Positions 46,128 to 54,661 of a stretch of DNA of 64,000 nucleotides are shown here, one piece after another (position 1 is the stretch's first letter; each line of letters opens with the position of its first letter). The translations under genes and the position numbers were made by a program. The notes beneath the pieces were generated by a model. The model did not search any database. It saw only the letters and a program-made list of their open reading frames with translations, and had not been told where the DNA came from. This stretch comes from Roseiarcus sp963835215 (GTDB lineage Bacteria; Pseudomonadota; Alphaproteobacteria; Rhizobiales; Beijerinckiaceae). The DNA lies in contig CAWIES010000004.1 of NCBI GenBank assembly GCA_963835215.1, positions 558,001 through 622,000 on the forward strand. Reading direction: 5' to 3'.

Positions 46128-46754
46128 ATGAAGGTCATCGTCACCTTTGGCGATTCCAACACCTGGGGCTCGGACCCGGCCACCGGAGCCCGCTTCGCTC
46201 CCGAGGTGCGCTGGACCGGCGTGATGGCGCGCGAACTCGGCGCCGGCTTCCATGTCGTCGAGGAAGGGCTGCGCGGCCGCACCACGGTGTTTGACGATCC
46301 AATCGAGCCCGATCGACGCGGCGCGGATTATCTGCCGCCCTGCCTGCGCTCTCATGCCCCGCTCGATCTGCTGATCGTCGCGCTCGGCGCCAATGACCTC
46401 AAGACCCGCTTCTCGGCGACGCCAGGCGACATCGCCAATGGCGCGGAGCGGTTGATCCAGATGGCGCGGGCCGAGCCGGTCGGACCTGGCGGCGCGCCCC
46501 CCGCCCTCTTGCTGGTCGCCCCGCCCCCGCTGACGCGCCTGACGGAGCTCGCCGAAATGTTCGAAGGCGGCACGGAAAAATCGAAGCGCCTTGGCGCGCG
46601 CTATCGCGAAATCGCCGAGCGCAATCGCGTCGGCTTCGTCGACGCAGGCGAGTTCATCGTCTGCTCCGACCTCGACGGCATCCACTACGAGGCCGACCAG
46701 CACGCGATCCTCGGCCACGCGATGGCCGCAGCCGCGCGCATGATCCTCGACTGA
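46128..46754 (+). CDS. SGNH/GDSL hydrolase (arylesterase/acyltransferase type)
   Basis: A 208-residue hydrolase with GDSNTWG (block I, nucleophile Ser), GLRGRTT (block II Gly), GANDLKTRF (block III Asn) and DGIHYEADQH (block V Asp and His). The overall pattern resembles the perhydrolase/arylesterase branch. It is cytoplasmic, without a signal peptide. A GAGGGAG site precedes the ATG. The MATE gene starts at the base following the stop codon, implying a shared transcript. Confidence 0.88.
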   Translation: MKVIVTFGDSNTWGSDPATGARFAPEVRWTGVMARELGAGFHVVEEGLRGRTTVFDDPIEPDRRGADYLPPCLRSHAPLDLLIVALGANDLKTRFSATPGDIANGAERLIQMARAEPVGPGGAPPALLLVAPPPLTRLTELAEMFEGGTEKSKRLGARYREIAERNRVGFVDAGEFIVCSDLDGIHYEADQHAILGHAMAAAARMILD

Positions 46755-48239
46755 GTGGAAAAGCGCGAGGCTCGCGAATTGGCGCCGCGCCGATGGCTGG
46801 CGCGCGAAATCGGCGCGACGCTGGCGCTGAGCGTGCCGATCGTGCTCGCCAATCTCGCGGTCAATCTGATGACCGCGACCGATGTGATGATGCTCGGCTG
46901 GCTCTCGCCGCACGCGCTCGCCGCCGGCGCGCTCGGCCAGGCGCTCTACACGACGCTGTTCCTCTTTTGCATCGGCGTCATTGGCGCCGTCGCGCCGATC
47001 GCCGCCAGCCTGGTTGGCGCCGACCGTCACGACATCGTCGGCTTGCGCCGCGCCTTCGCCCAGGCGGTGATCAGCGCCTTCGTCCTTGCTGCGCCGGTCT
47101 GGGCGATTTTGTGGAACGCCGAGACGATCCTCGGCGCGATCGGCGAGCCGCCCGACCTTGCCCGTGACGCCGCGCGCTACTTGCACGCCTTGCAATGGGC
47201 GCTCGCGCCCGCCCTGCTCTATTTCGCCACCCGCTCGGTGTTCGCCGCGCTCGGCCGCGTGAGCGCGACACTGATCGCCGGCCTGATCGCGGTCGCCGCC
47301 AACGCCGGCGCCAACTATGTCCTGATCTTTGGCCGCCTCGGCCTGCCGACGCTCGGGATCGCCGGCTCGGGCCTTGCGACCACCCTGTCGCAAAGCCTGA
47401 TGCTACTGATCCTGATTGGCTGGTCCTTCCTCGATCCGCGGCTGCGCGCCTATCGCCTGTTTGCGACGCCGCCGCGTTTCGACGCTCAGGCCTTCGCCAA
47501 AATGTGGCGCCTCGGCTTGCCGATCGGCGCGACGATTGGGGCGGAGATCTCCATCTTCGCCGGCGCCGGTCTCGCCATGGGTCTGATCGGCGCAACCGCG
47601 CTCGAAGCCCACGCCATCGCGCTGCAAATCGCCTCCGTCGCCTTCATGGTTCCGCTCGGTCTGGGTCAAGCCGCGACCGTGCGGGTCGGCCACGCTTACG
47701 GCGCGCGCGACGCGCGGGCGATCTCACGCGCGGGCTGGGTCGCGCTCGGCGTCACCATGGCCTATGTCGCGCTGTCGGCGACGACGATGCTCGTCTTTCC
47801 GCGCCTGCTGATCGCCCCGTTCCTCGCGGGCGACGGCGCGGATGTCGCGGCGATCGTCGCCACGGCGTTGACGTTCTTACGGGTTGCGGCGATCTTCCAG
47901 ATCTTCGACGGCGCGCAGGCGGCGCTCGCCAACATGCTGCGCGGCGTCCACGATTCGCGCTGGCCGATGGTCATGGCGCTCGCCGGCTATTGGGCGGTCG
48001 GCGCGCCGATCGGCCTCAGTCTTGCCTTCCTCACGCCGCTGCGCGGCCTCGGACTGTGGTTCGGGCTCGCCTGCGGCCTTGCCGTGGTGGCGCTGCAATT
48101 GCTGTGGCGCTGGCGCAGCCGCGAGCGGCGCGGCTTTCTTCTGCATCGAGGGCGATTGACGGCGCGCTGGCGCTGGCCCCAATCGACCTATCCGCCGCAA
48201 CACGGGACCGAGCATGACCAGCGACGCGCACGCGGCTGA
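46755..48239 (+). CDS. MATE-family efflux transporter
   Basis: A 494-residue multidrug/toxin extrusion protein with twelve helices; family segments include SVPIVLANLAVNLMTATDVMML, GALGQALYTTLFLF, KMWRLGLPIGATIGAEISIF and HAIALQIASVAFMVPLGLGQAATVRVG. It exports cationic or other compounds with Na+ or H+. GTG 46755 lies immediately after the esterase stop. The last 30 residues are basic and unlike the family; a frame slip near 48130 with an end at 48159 is possible, so treat the C-terminus with caution. Confidence 0.9.
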   Translation: MEKREARELAPRRWLAREIGATLALSVPIVLANLAVNLMTATDVMMLGWLSPHALAAGALGQALYTTLFLFCIGVIGAVAPIAASLVGADRHDIVGLRRAFAQAVISAFVLAAPVWAILWNAETILGAIGEPPDLARDAARYLHALQWALAPALLYFATRSVFAALGRVSATLIAGLIAVAANAGANYVLIFGRLGLPTLGIAGSGLATTLSQSLMLLILIGWSFLDPRLRAYRLFATPPRFDAQAFAKMWRLGLPIGATIGAEISIFAGAGLAMGLIGATALEAHAIALQIASVAFMVPLGLGQAATVRVGHAYGARDARAISRAGWVALGVTMAYVALSATTMLVFPRLLIAPFLAGDGADVAAIVATALTFLRVAAIFQIFDGAQAALANMLRGVHDSRWPMVMALAGYWAVGAPIGLSLAFLTPLRGLGLWFGLACGLAVVALQLLWRWRSRERRGFLLHRGRLTARWRWPQSTYPPQHGTEHDQRRARG

Positions 48240-49201
48240 TCATCGACGTCGACACCGGCATCGACGACGCTTTCGCCCTGCTCTACGCCTGCGCGCAGTC
48301 CGCGAGGCCGAGCTGGTCGGCGTCTCCACCGTCGCCGGCAACGTCGATCTCGCGCGCGCGACCCGCAACACGCGCGCGGTGCTGGCGCTCGCGCGGCGCG
48401 CCGACGTCCCCGTCTGGCCGGGCTGCGCCCAGCCGCTGCTGCAGCGCGCCGCGCGACGCCAGCGTCGTGCATGGCGACAGCGGTCTCGGCTACGCCGAAC
48501 TGCCCGAGCCCCCGACGCTCGCGGCCCCCATGCACGCAATCGACGCGATCATCGCTGAGGCGCGGGCGCGGCCGGGCACGCTGCGGCTGGTCGCCACTGG
48601 GCCCCTGACCAATGTCGCAGGCGCGCTGATGCGCGAGCCGGAGCTGCCGCGGCTCCTCGAACGGCTGGTGCTGATGGGCGGCGCCTATCGCCAGGCCGGC
48701 AACGTCACGCCGGCGGCCGAATTCAACATCTGGCACGATCCCGAAGCGGCGCGGATGGTGTTTCGCGCCTTCGCCACTGAGGGCGCGGCGCCGCTGATCG
48801 CCGTTGGCCTCGACGTGACGCATCAGACGCAGCTTGTCCCCGGCGATCTCGCCGCCCTCGCCGCCCGCTGCGAGGGGCTGCCACACGCGCCGGCGCTGCT
48901 GCGCTTCCTCGAAGACTCAGCGCGCCATTATTTCGAGCTGATGGAAAAGCGCACCGGCGCGCGCGTTCTGACGTTGCACGATCCGCTCGCCGTCGCGGCG
49001 GCGATCGATCCCTCGCTAATCGTCACGCAGCGCGTCGCGGTCGATGTCGAGACGGTCGGCGCGCTGACCAGCGGCATGACGGTCGCCGACTGGCGCGGAG
49101 TCTGGGGCCGCCCGCCCGGCGCCGAGGTCGCGACCGCGGTCGAGGCGACGCGCTTTGTCGCCGACTTTCTTGCCGCGATGGAGCGACTGGCTCGCGCCTA
49201 G
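48214..49201 (+). CDS. Nucleoside hydrolase (IUNH family; about three frameshifts)
   Basis: The repaired protein of about 328 residues hydrolyses the N-glycosidic bond of nucleosides, with Ca2+ in the active site. IIDVDTGIDDAFALLYA is the DTDxGxDDA-type metal motif, GVSTVAGNVDLARATRN follows, then VHGDSGLGYAELP, LVATGPLTNVA, LVLMGGAY and EFNIWHDPEAA. Frame changes are near 48230, 48295 and 48455. The motif residues DVDTGID and the later HDPLAVAAAI are present. It overlaps the convergent sugar isomerase gene by 4 bp. A pairing with the NCS1 permease is possible but distant. Confidence 0.87.
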
Positions 49202-49890
49202 CCGGCCATCGCCAGCAGCCGCGCGTGATCGCGCACCGTGACGTAGCGCTTCGGCCGATCCTCCTCGATCGGCGCGAATGGGGCGAGCGGGGGCAGGAAG
49301 TAGTTGTCGCCTACGTCGTCGTTGACCAGCGACACTTCCGCCGCCAGCGTCGCGCCGCCCTCGGCCCAGAACGAGTGCGCGATGAAGGGCTCCAGCGTCA
49401 GGCTCTCGCCAGCCTCCAGCGTGACGCGCTCTCCCGGGCCGACATCCAGCATCGTCACGTCTTTGAGCACGCGGAAGCGATCCTTGACCGGCGCGCCGGC
49501 GCGATCGACCTTGAACAGCTCGATGACAAAGCGCGCCCCGCCACGATTGACGATGTCCTCGGTCTTGACGATGTGATAGTGCGGCGGCGCCCGCTGGCCG
49601 TCCTCGGCGTAGAGCGCCTTCTCGGCATAAAAGCGACCGCGCCCCTTGCTGAGTTCGCGCCAGTCGCCCATGCGCAGCGTGAACGCGCTCAGGCCGTCGC
49701 GCGCAAAAGCGCCCGGCGCAAACTCGACGATGTTCCAACCAAGCCCGCCCTCGGCGATGCGCCGCGCCGCATCGGGATTGGCGCGGTACTCATCCTCGCG
49801 CCACAGCGCGAAGGGCGGCAGGGCGAGGCCATGGCGCTGGCAGGCGGCGCGCATCGTCTCGATCCGCGCCTCGATGAACGAACGTTTCAT
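49198..49890 (-). CDS. D-lyxose/D-mannose isomerase family protein
   Basis: The 230-residue cupin-type isomerase has metal ligands visible as His104, His106, Glu111 and His172 (PHYHIVKTEDIVNRGG and EPFIAHSFWAEGG). RPKRYVTVRDHARLL closes the protein. E. coli-type D-lyxose isomerases interconvert D-lyxose and D-xylulose, or D-mannose and D-fructose, with a divalent metal. ATG 49890 was chosen; the longer frame overlaps ppa. It lies downstream of ppa by 13 bp on the same strand. Confidence 0.85.
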   Translation of the reverse strand: MKRSFIEARIETMRAACQRHGLALPPFALWREDEYRANPDAARRIAEGGLGWNIVEFAPGAFARDGLSAFTLRMGDWRELSKGRGRFYAEKALYAEDGQRAPPHYHIVKTEDIVNRGGARFVIELFKVDRAGAPVKDRFRVLKDVTMLDVGPGERVTLEAGESLTLEPFIAHSFWAEGGATLAAEVSLVNDDVGDNYFLPPLAPFAPIEEDRPKRYVTVRDHARLLAMAG

Positions 49891-49903
49891 TGCGCCGCTT
49901 TCC

Positions 49904-50443
49904 TCACGCTTTTCCTGCCGCCACGGCGCGGGCGATGCCTTCGTCGACGAGGCGCCAAGCCGTCTTGGCGTCGCCCCAACCGAGAATCTTGACCCATTTG
50001 TTGGGCTCGAGATCCTTGTAGTGGGCAAAAAAATGCTCGATCTGCTTGAGCGTGATCTCGGGTAAATCCGTGTAGTTGGCGACGCCGGCGTAGCGCTGGG
50101 TCAGCTTGGCCGAGGGCACCGCCAGCAGCTTCTCGTCGCCGCCCGCTTCGTCCTCCATCAGCAGCACGCCGACGATTTTGCACGCCATGAACGCGCCGGG
50201 AATGATGGCGCGGGTGTTGGCGACGATGACGTCGCAGGGATCGCCGTCGTCCGACAGCGTGTGCGGGATGAAGCCGTAATTGCCGGGATAGCGCATCGAG
50301 GTATAGAGGAAACGATCGACCCGCAGCGCGCCGCTCGCCTTGTCCATCTCGTATTTGATCGGCTCGCCGCCGATTGGCACTTCGATGACGACGTTGACTT
50401 CTGAGGGCGCGTTTGCGCCGATCGACACCGCCGCGAGGTTCAC
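49904..50443 (-). CDS. ppa: Inorganic pyrophosphatase, family I
   Basis: A 179-residue soluble pyrophosphatase: NVVIEVPIGGEPIKYEMDK, the YPGNYGFIPHTLSDDGDPCDVIV block with the catalytic Asp triad, VLLMEDEAGGDEKLLAVP, and a HFFAHYKDLEPNKWVKI end. It removes pyrophosphate made in biosynthesis. Length and motifs are standard. The GNAT acetyltransferase gene precedes it on the same strand with a 96-bp gap. Confidence 0.96.
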   Translation of the reverse strand: MNLAAVSIGANAPSEVNVVIEVPIGGEPIKYEMDKASGALRVDRFLYTSMRYPGNYGFIPHTLSDDGDPCDVIVANTRAIIPGAFMACKIVGVLLMEDEAGGDEKLLAVPSAKLTQRYAGVANYTDLPEITLKQIEHFFAHYKDLEPNKWVKILGWGDAKTAWRLVDEGIARAVAAGKA

Positions 50444-50539
50444 GTCAGATCTCCAGGATCGAGAATAGCGCGGCGCGTCTTCGTCTGCTCGGGAGGCGCC
50501 GCGTCGTCAGAAGCGTATTTCAAGCTGGCGAGCGCAGGC

Positions 50540-51046
50540 TCACCCAAAGGCGAAGGCGATGCGCTCGCGCGTCTCGGCGCCGAATTGTTCGGGCGCCCGC
50601 CGCACGATGCGGCCGCCGAGCCGACGATAGAACTCGAGGCCGCGCTCGTTGCCCGCCAACGCCCAGACGACGAAGCTGGCGTAGCCATGTGCGGAGAGAT
50701 CGCGCTGCGCCGCTTCGAACATTCGCCGCCCGAGGCCCGCGCCCTGATATTCCGGCGCGACATAGAGCTCGAAAATCTCGCCACCGAAGTCGAGCGAAGG
50801 CATACGATTGCGCCCATAGCTGGCGTAGCCGGCGACGGCCTCGGCAAAGTCGAGCACGATCAGCCGCGTGCCGCCCGCGATCGCCCGGCGCCACCAGGCC
50901 GGGCCGCGGCGGGTGATCATCCGCTCCAGCTCGCGCCCGGGTATCACGCCGCGATAGGCCTCGCGCCACGCCTCGTCGTGCACCCGGGCGATCCCGGTTT
51001 CATCGCCCAGGCGCGCGGTGCGGATGGATATGACCGTCTCGACCAT
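50540..51046 (-). CDS. GNAT-family N-acetyltransferase
   Basis: A 168-residue acetyltransferase with RTARLGDETGIARVHDEAWREAYRGVIP (N-terminal arms), FELYVAPEYQGAGLGRRMFEAA (motif A with the acetyl-CoA-binding QGAGLG), and VVWALAGNERGLEFYRRLGG (motif B). Substrate unknown. Met 51046 was chosen as the start because it directly precedes the fold; the longer upstream frame is low-complexity. It is transcribed divergently from the DUF3108 gene. Confidence 0.9.
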   Translation of the reverse strand: MVETVISIRTARLGDETGIARVHDEAWREAYRGVIPGRELERMITRRGPAWWRRAIAGGTRLIVLDFAEAVAGYASYGRNRMPSLDFGGEIFELYVAPEYQGAGLGRRMFEAAQRDLSAHGYASFVVWALAGNERGLEFYRRLGGRIVRRAPEQFGAETRERIAFAFG

Positions 51047-51233
51047 GCCGGCAAGGTTACGTCCAGCCGCGCCCGCGCCGCAAGTGCCGCTCGGCAACGC
51101 AGGTCAAAATTCTTGGCCAGGACTTTCGAGCGACCTTGCGAGCCATGTGGAAACCGCCGCATTCGCCATTTTCATGTCGGAATTTCGCGACACGGATGCT
51201 AGCGTGAATCGCTTGGGGGACAGGAGTCGCCGC

Positions 51234-52049
51234 ATGGATTGGCGAGGTGGGATTTTGCGCGCGGGTCGCGGCGCGGCGTTGGCGGCGATGCTGTCGCCGC
51301 TCACGCTCGCCTCCGCCCGAGCCGAAATGCTGCACGCCACCTACAGCGTTTCGCTGGTCGGCTTGACGATTGGCACCGCCGACGTCAGCGCTAAGCTGAC
51401 CCCCAATAGCTACTCGATCGAAGCCCAGGGCAAGATCTCCGGGCTCGCATATATCTTCTCGCACGCGCGCGGCGCTTCGAGCGGCCAGGGCGCGATCTTC
51501 GGCAATCGCGTCGCGCCCGCATCCTTCGCGACAATCGCCTCCAACGCGACGATGACCCGCACGATTCGCATGTCGCTGGCCGGCAATGCAGTGACCGGCG
51601 TCGACATCGAGCCGCCCTTCGACGACAAGCCCGACCGCGTGCCGCTGACCGAGCACGACAAGCAAGGCGTCGTCGACCCGATCGGCGCCTTCATCATCCC
51701 GGGGCCGACGAGCGGACCGCTCATCGGGCCCAATTCCTGCGATCGCAAAATCCCGATCTTCGACGGCTGGACGCGCTTCGACATCGATCTCTCTTATGTC
51801 GGCCAACGCGACGTTTCGACCAAGGGCTACCAGGGGCCGGTGGCGATCTGCGCGGTGCGCTACGTGCCGATTTCCGGCCACCGCCGCGATCGGCCGGCGA
51901 CCAAGTTCATGGCCGACAACAAGGAGCTCGAAGTGTGGCTGGCGCCCGTCGCCTCCGCGCACGTGCTGGTCCCGTTTCGTATCTCGGCGCTGACGATGAT
52001 GGGCGTAACCGTGATCGAGGCTGACGAATTCAGCCTCGCCGCTCAATAA
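51234..52049 (+). CDS. DUF3108 domain protein, secreted
   Basis: A 271-residue protein with a signal peptide (cleavage after ARA, near residue 30) and a DUF3108 domain: YSVSLVGLTIGTADVSAKL, YSIEAQGKISGLAYIFSHARG, and C-terminal CAVRYVPISGHRRDRPATKF. It should be periplasmic or outer-membrane associated. Two cysteines (NSCDRKI and AICAVR) may pair. The family is of unknown function. CAGGAG lies 8 bp before ATG 51234. Confidence 0.85.
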   Translation: MDWRGGILRAGRGAALAAMLSPLTLASARAEMLHATYSVSLVGLTIGTADVSAKLTPNSYSIEAQGKISGLAYIFSHARGASSGQGAIFGNRVAPASFATIASNATMTRTIRMSLAGNAVTGVDIEPPFDDKPDRVPLTEHDKQGVVDPIGAFIIPGPTSGPLIGPNSCDRKIPIFDGWTRFDIDLSYVGQRDVSTKGYQGPVAICAVRYVPISGHRRDRPATKFMADNKELEVWLAPVASAHVLVPFRISALTMMGVTVIEADEFSLAAQ

Positions 52050-52059
52050 AGCAGGCGCG

Positions 52060-52530
52060 TCAATTGAGGTCGTCGAGCGCGCCGGGAATCGGCAGCACGC
52101 CGACGCCATCCTCCAGCAACGCCTCGACTTCCTCGCCGCTGGCCTGCCCGCGGATCGCGCGCTCCGGCGCGTCGCCGAAATGGATCGCGCGCGCCGTCTC
52201 GGCGAACTTGGCGCCGACGTCGTCGGTATTGGCTTCGATCTCGCGCCGCAGCGCGTGGATCGCCCGGCCAAGCGCGCGGCGTTTGTCATCGACCAGCGCC
52301 ACGGACGCCTGGACTTGTGTTTGAACTTGCGCCTGCGCCTTGGCCTCGGCGCGCTTGCCGCGCGCCGCGCCGACCACCGCCGGCGCCATGATCGCCTTGG
52401 CGACGTGCGCCGAGCCGCACACCGGACAGGCGACCAGCCCGCGTCGCGCCTGCTGATCGTACGCGGCAGCGTCTGGGAACCAGCTCTCGAAGGCGTGTCC
52501 GTCGTCGCAAGCGAGCGCGTATCTGATCAT
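52060..52530 (-). CDS. DUF1178 family protein
   Basis: A 156-residue protein of DUF1178, a family common in alpha- and betaproteobacteria: MIRYALACDDGHAFESWFPD, CPVCGS (a likely zinc knuckle with the first Cys in LACDDGH), and a C-terminus with FAETARAIHFGDAPERAIRGQASGEE split by an Ala/Gln-rich helix. Function unknown. The start of grxC's coding strand partner is adjacent: grxC ends 4 bp upstream on the same strand. Confidence 0.85.
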   Translation of the reverse strand: MIRYALACDDGHAFESWFPDAAAYDQQARRGLVACPVCGSAHVAKAIMAPAVVGAARGKRAEAKAQAQVQTQVQASVALVDDKRRALGRAIHALRREIEANTDDVGAKFAETARAIHFGDAPERAIRGQASGEEVEALLEDGVGVLPIPGALDDLN

Positions 52531-52533
52531 CGC

Positions 52534-52791
52534 TCAGCCCGCCAGCAGCGCATCGAGCCGCCCGTCGCCTTGCAGCTCGTAGAGGTCGTCGCAGCCTCCA
52601 ACATGGGTTGCGCCGATGAAGATTTGCGGCACGGTCGAGATCCCGCCGGCCTTCTCGGCCATCGCCGCCTGTTTCGCGTGGTCGCCATCGACGCTGATTT
52701 CCTCAAAGGCGGCGCCTTTGCGGCGCAACAGGTCCTTGGCGGCCTGGCAATAGCCGCAGTTGGACTTGGTGTAGATGACGATCGGCGGCAC
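52534..52791 (-). CDS. grxC: Glutaredoxin 3
   Basis: The 85-residue glutaredoxin has IVIYTKSNCGYCQAAKDLL with the CGYC dithiol active site (CPYC in E. coli), GGISTVPQIFIG with the cis-Pro loop, and GGCDDLYEL for glutathione binding. It reduces disulfides and glutathionylated proteins. GTG 52791 gives the standard length. A second GTG at 52854 overlaps the comF stop and would add 21 unusual residues; GGAG lies between the two. It follows comF on the same strand, as in many alphaproteobacteria. Confidence 0.9.
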   Translation of the reverse strand: MPPIVIYTKSNCGYCQAAKDLLRRKGAAFEEISVDGDHAKQAAMAEKAGGISTVPQIFIGATHVGGCDDLYELQGDGRLDALLAG

Positions 52792-52850
52792 CGGCGACAG
52801 CGCTCCTTTGGCGCGTAAAGGCAAATCTCGTGTAGCCAATATATGGGGCG

Positions 52851-53630
52851 TCACCCGCCCGTCACAACCCGCGCGAAGACGATGAGATCGACCTCCCCCG
52901 CCCCGCCGCGCAGCAGAGCGCGAGCGGCGGCGTTGGCGGTCGCCCCCGAGGTCAGCACGTCATCGACCAGCACCACCCGCAGCCCGCGCAGCGGCGCGCC
53001 TTCTGCGGCGCGAAACGCGCCTTGCACGTTCTGCGCCCGCTGGTCGCGGGTCAGTCCCACCTGGCTGCGGGTCGGCTTGACCCGCTCGAGCCAGCGCGGC
53101 TCGAATGACTTGCCGCTCGCCGCGGCAATCGCCTGCGCCAGCGCGGCGGCCTGATTGAAGCGCCGCCGCCACAGGCGCAGCGGATGCAACGGCACCGGCA
53201 CGATGACATCGGCCTCGGCGAGGAGTTCGGCCCCGGCCCGCGCCATCCAGGCGCCCAGCGGGCGGGCGAGATCGCCGCGATCGGAATATTTGAGCCGATG
53301 CACCAGCCGGCGCGCTGGGCCATCTTCGAAGCGGGCGACGGCGCGGGCGCGGCGGAAGACCGGCGGATCGGCCATCGCCTGGGGCGACAGCAGGCCCTCG
53401 CCGAGATCCTGCTCGAAGGGGGTGCCGAGCCGCTCGCAGAACGGCCGTTCGATGAAGCGCATCGCCCGCCAGCAGGCCGGGCAGAGCGCGCCATGCTCGC
53501 CCGTCGCGGCGCGGCAAGCCATGCAAGTCGGCGGGAAAAGGGCGTCAAGCGCGGCCCCGCCAAGGGCCGCGACCAATGCCCGCAGCCGCGTCGGCCGCCA
53601 AATCCCCGCGCTGGTTTGGACGAGGCTCAT
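52851..53630 (-). CDS. comF: ComF family protein (phosphoribosyltransferase-like)
   Basis: A 259-residue ComF protein. An N-terminal zinc region has CMAC and CPAC pairs plus ERPFCERLG. Then come FEDGPARRLVHRLKYSDR, VPVPLHPLRLWRRRFNQA and VVLVDDVLTSGATANAAA, the PRPP-binding phosphoribosyltransferase loop. ComF is needed for natural transformation in some bacteria, and its substrate is unclear. It is followed by grxC and DUF1178 genes; the three form a likely operon. Confidence 0.9.
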   Translation of the reverse strand: MSLVQTSAGIWRPTRLRALVAALGGAALDALFPPTCMACRAATGEHGALCPACWRAMRFIERPFCERLGTPFEQDLGEGLLSPQAMADPPVFRRARAVARFEDGPARRLVHRLKYSDRGDLARPLGAWMARAGAELLAEADVIVPVPLHPLRLWRRRFNQAAALAQAIAAASGKSFEPRWLERVKPTRSQVGLTRDQRAQNVQGAFRAAEGAPLRGLRVVLVDDVLTSGATANAAARALLRGGAGEVDLIVFARVVTGG

Positions 53631-53727
53631 AGGGACGAGTTAAGCAGGAATTTGCCGCAGGCGGAACGGGATTCGGCTCGCAGCGGCCGCCTTTGCGATT
53701 CTCGGCGCCCCGCGCGATAAGGGCGGC

Positions 53728-54636
53728 TTGGCCGACGCCCTGCCCCCGCTCATCTTCGATCGCGCGCTCGCCGCCGCGCGGCTCGACCGCGCCTGGCGGC
53801 GCAGGGGCGACAACCCCGGCGCCGATTTCCTGCTCGCCCGCGCCGCCGAGGAGCTCGCCGACCGGCTGACGCTGGTCAAACGGGAATTCGCTTTCGCTCT
53901 CGACGTCGGAACGCCCGGCCCGCACGCGGCGGCGATCCTCGCCGCCCGCTCCGGCGGGGGCGCGACGGCGCGCCTCGCCCCGACTTTCGCCGCCGCGGGG
54001 GGCGGCGAATTCGCCCTCGCCGTCGGCGATCTCGAACGCTTGCCGCTGGCCGAGCACAGCGTCGATCTCGTCGTCTCGCTGCTGGCGCTGCACCAGGTCA
54101 ACGATCTTCCCGGCGCGTTGATCCAGATCCGCCGCGCGCTGCGTCCCGACGGCCTGTTTATCGGCGCGCTCGCCGGCGGCGACACGCTGACCGAATTGCG
54201 TCAGAGCCTGACGATCGCCGAGAGCGAGATCACCGGCGGCGCGGCGCCGCGCGTTGCGCCCTTCGCCGACGTGCGCGCGCTCGGCGGCCTGATGCAGCGC
54301 GCCGGCTTCGCGCTGCCGGTCGTTGATCTCGACGCGGTGGTCGCCCGCTATGCCACGCTTGGGGCGTTGATGCGCGATCTGCGCGCTTTCGGCGCCGCCA
54401 ATGCGCTGCATCTGCGCAGCCGGCGACCGCTCCGGCGCGCCGTGGTCGAACGCGCCGGGCAAGTCTACGCCGAGCGCTTCGCCGATTCAGACGGTCGCCT
54501 GCGCGCAAGTTTCGAGACGATCTGGTTGACCGGCTGGGCCCCGCACGAAAGCCAGCCCAAGCCGCTCAAGCCCGGCTCGGCGGCGATGCGACTCGCCGAC
54601 GCGCTGAAGGGCGCGCCCGAGGATCGCGCCAAATGA
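53728..54636 (+). CDS. SAM-dependent methyltransferase-fold protein, NDUFAF5-like
   Basis: The 302-residue protein has a class I methyltransferase core with FALDVGTPGPHAAAIL (motif I, less Gly-rich than usual), LLALHQVNDLPGALIQIRRALRPDGLF, and a C-terminus FETIWLTGWAPHESQPKPLKPG that marks the NDUFAF5/ArgHOX-type group. Human NDUFAF5 hydroxylates an arginine of complex I subunit NDUFS7. The start is TTG 53728; no ATG fits. Divergent comF begins 97 bp away. A role in complex I maturation is inferred from the family. Confidence 0.87.
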   Translation: MADALPPLIFDRALAAARLDRAWRRRGDNPGADFLLARAAEELADRLTLVKREFAFALDVGTPGPHAAAILAARSGGGATARLAPTFAAAGGGEFALAVGDLERLPLAEHSVDLVVSLLALHQVNDLPGALIQIRRALRPDGLFIGALAGGDTLTELRQSLTIAESEITGGAAPRVAPFADVRALGGLMQRAGFALPVVDLDAVVARYATLGALMRDLRAFGAANALHLRSRRPLRRAVVERAGQVYAERFADSDGRLRASFETIWLTGWAPHESQPKPLKPGSAAMRLADALKGAPEDRAK

Positions 54637-54661
54637 GACGATTGCGGATCGCGGTTCCTGG

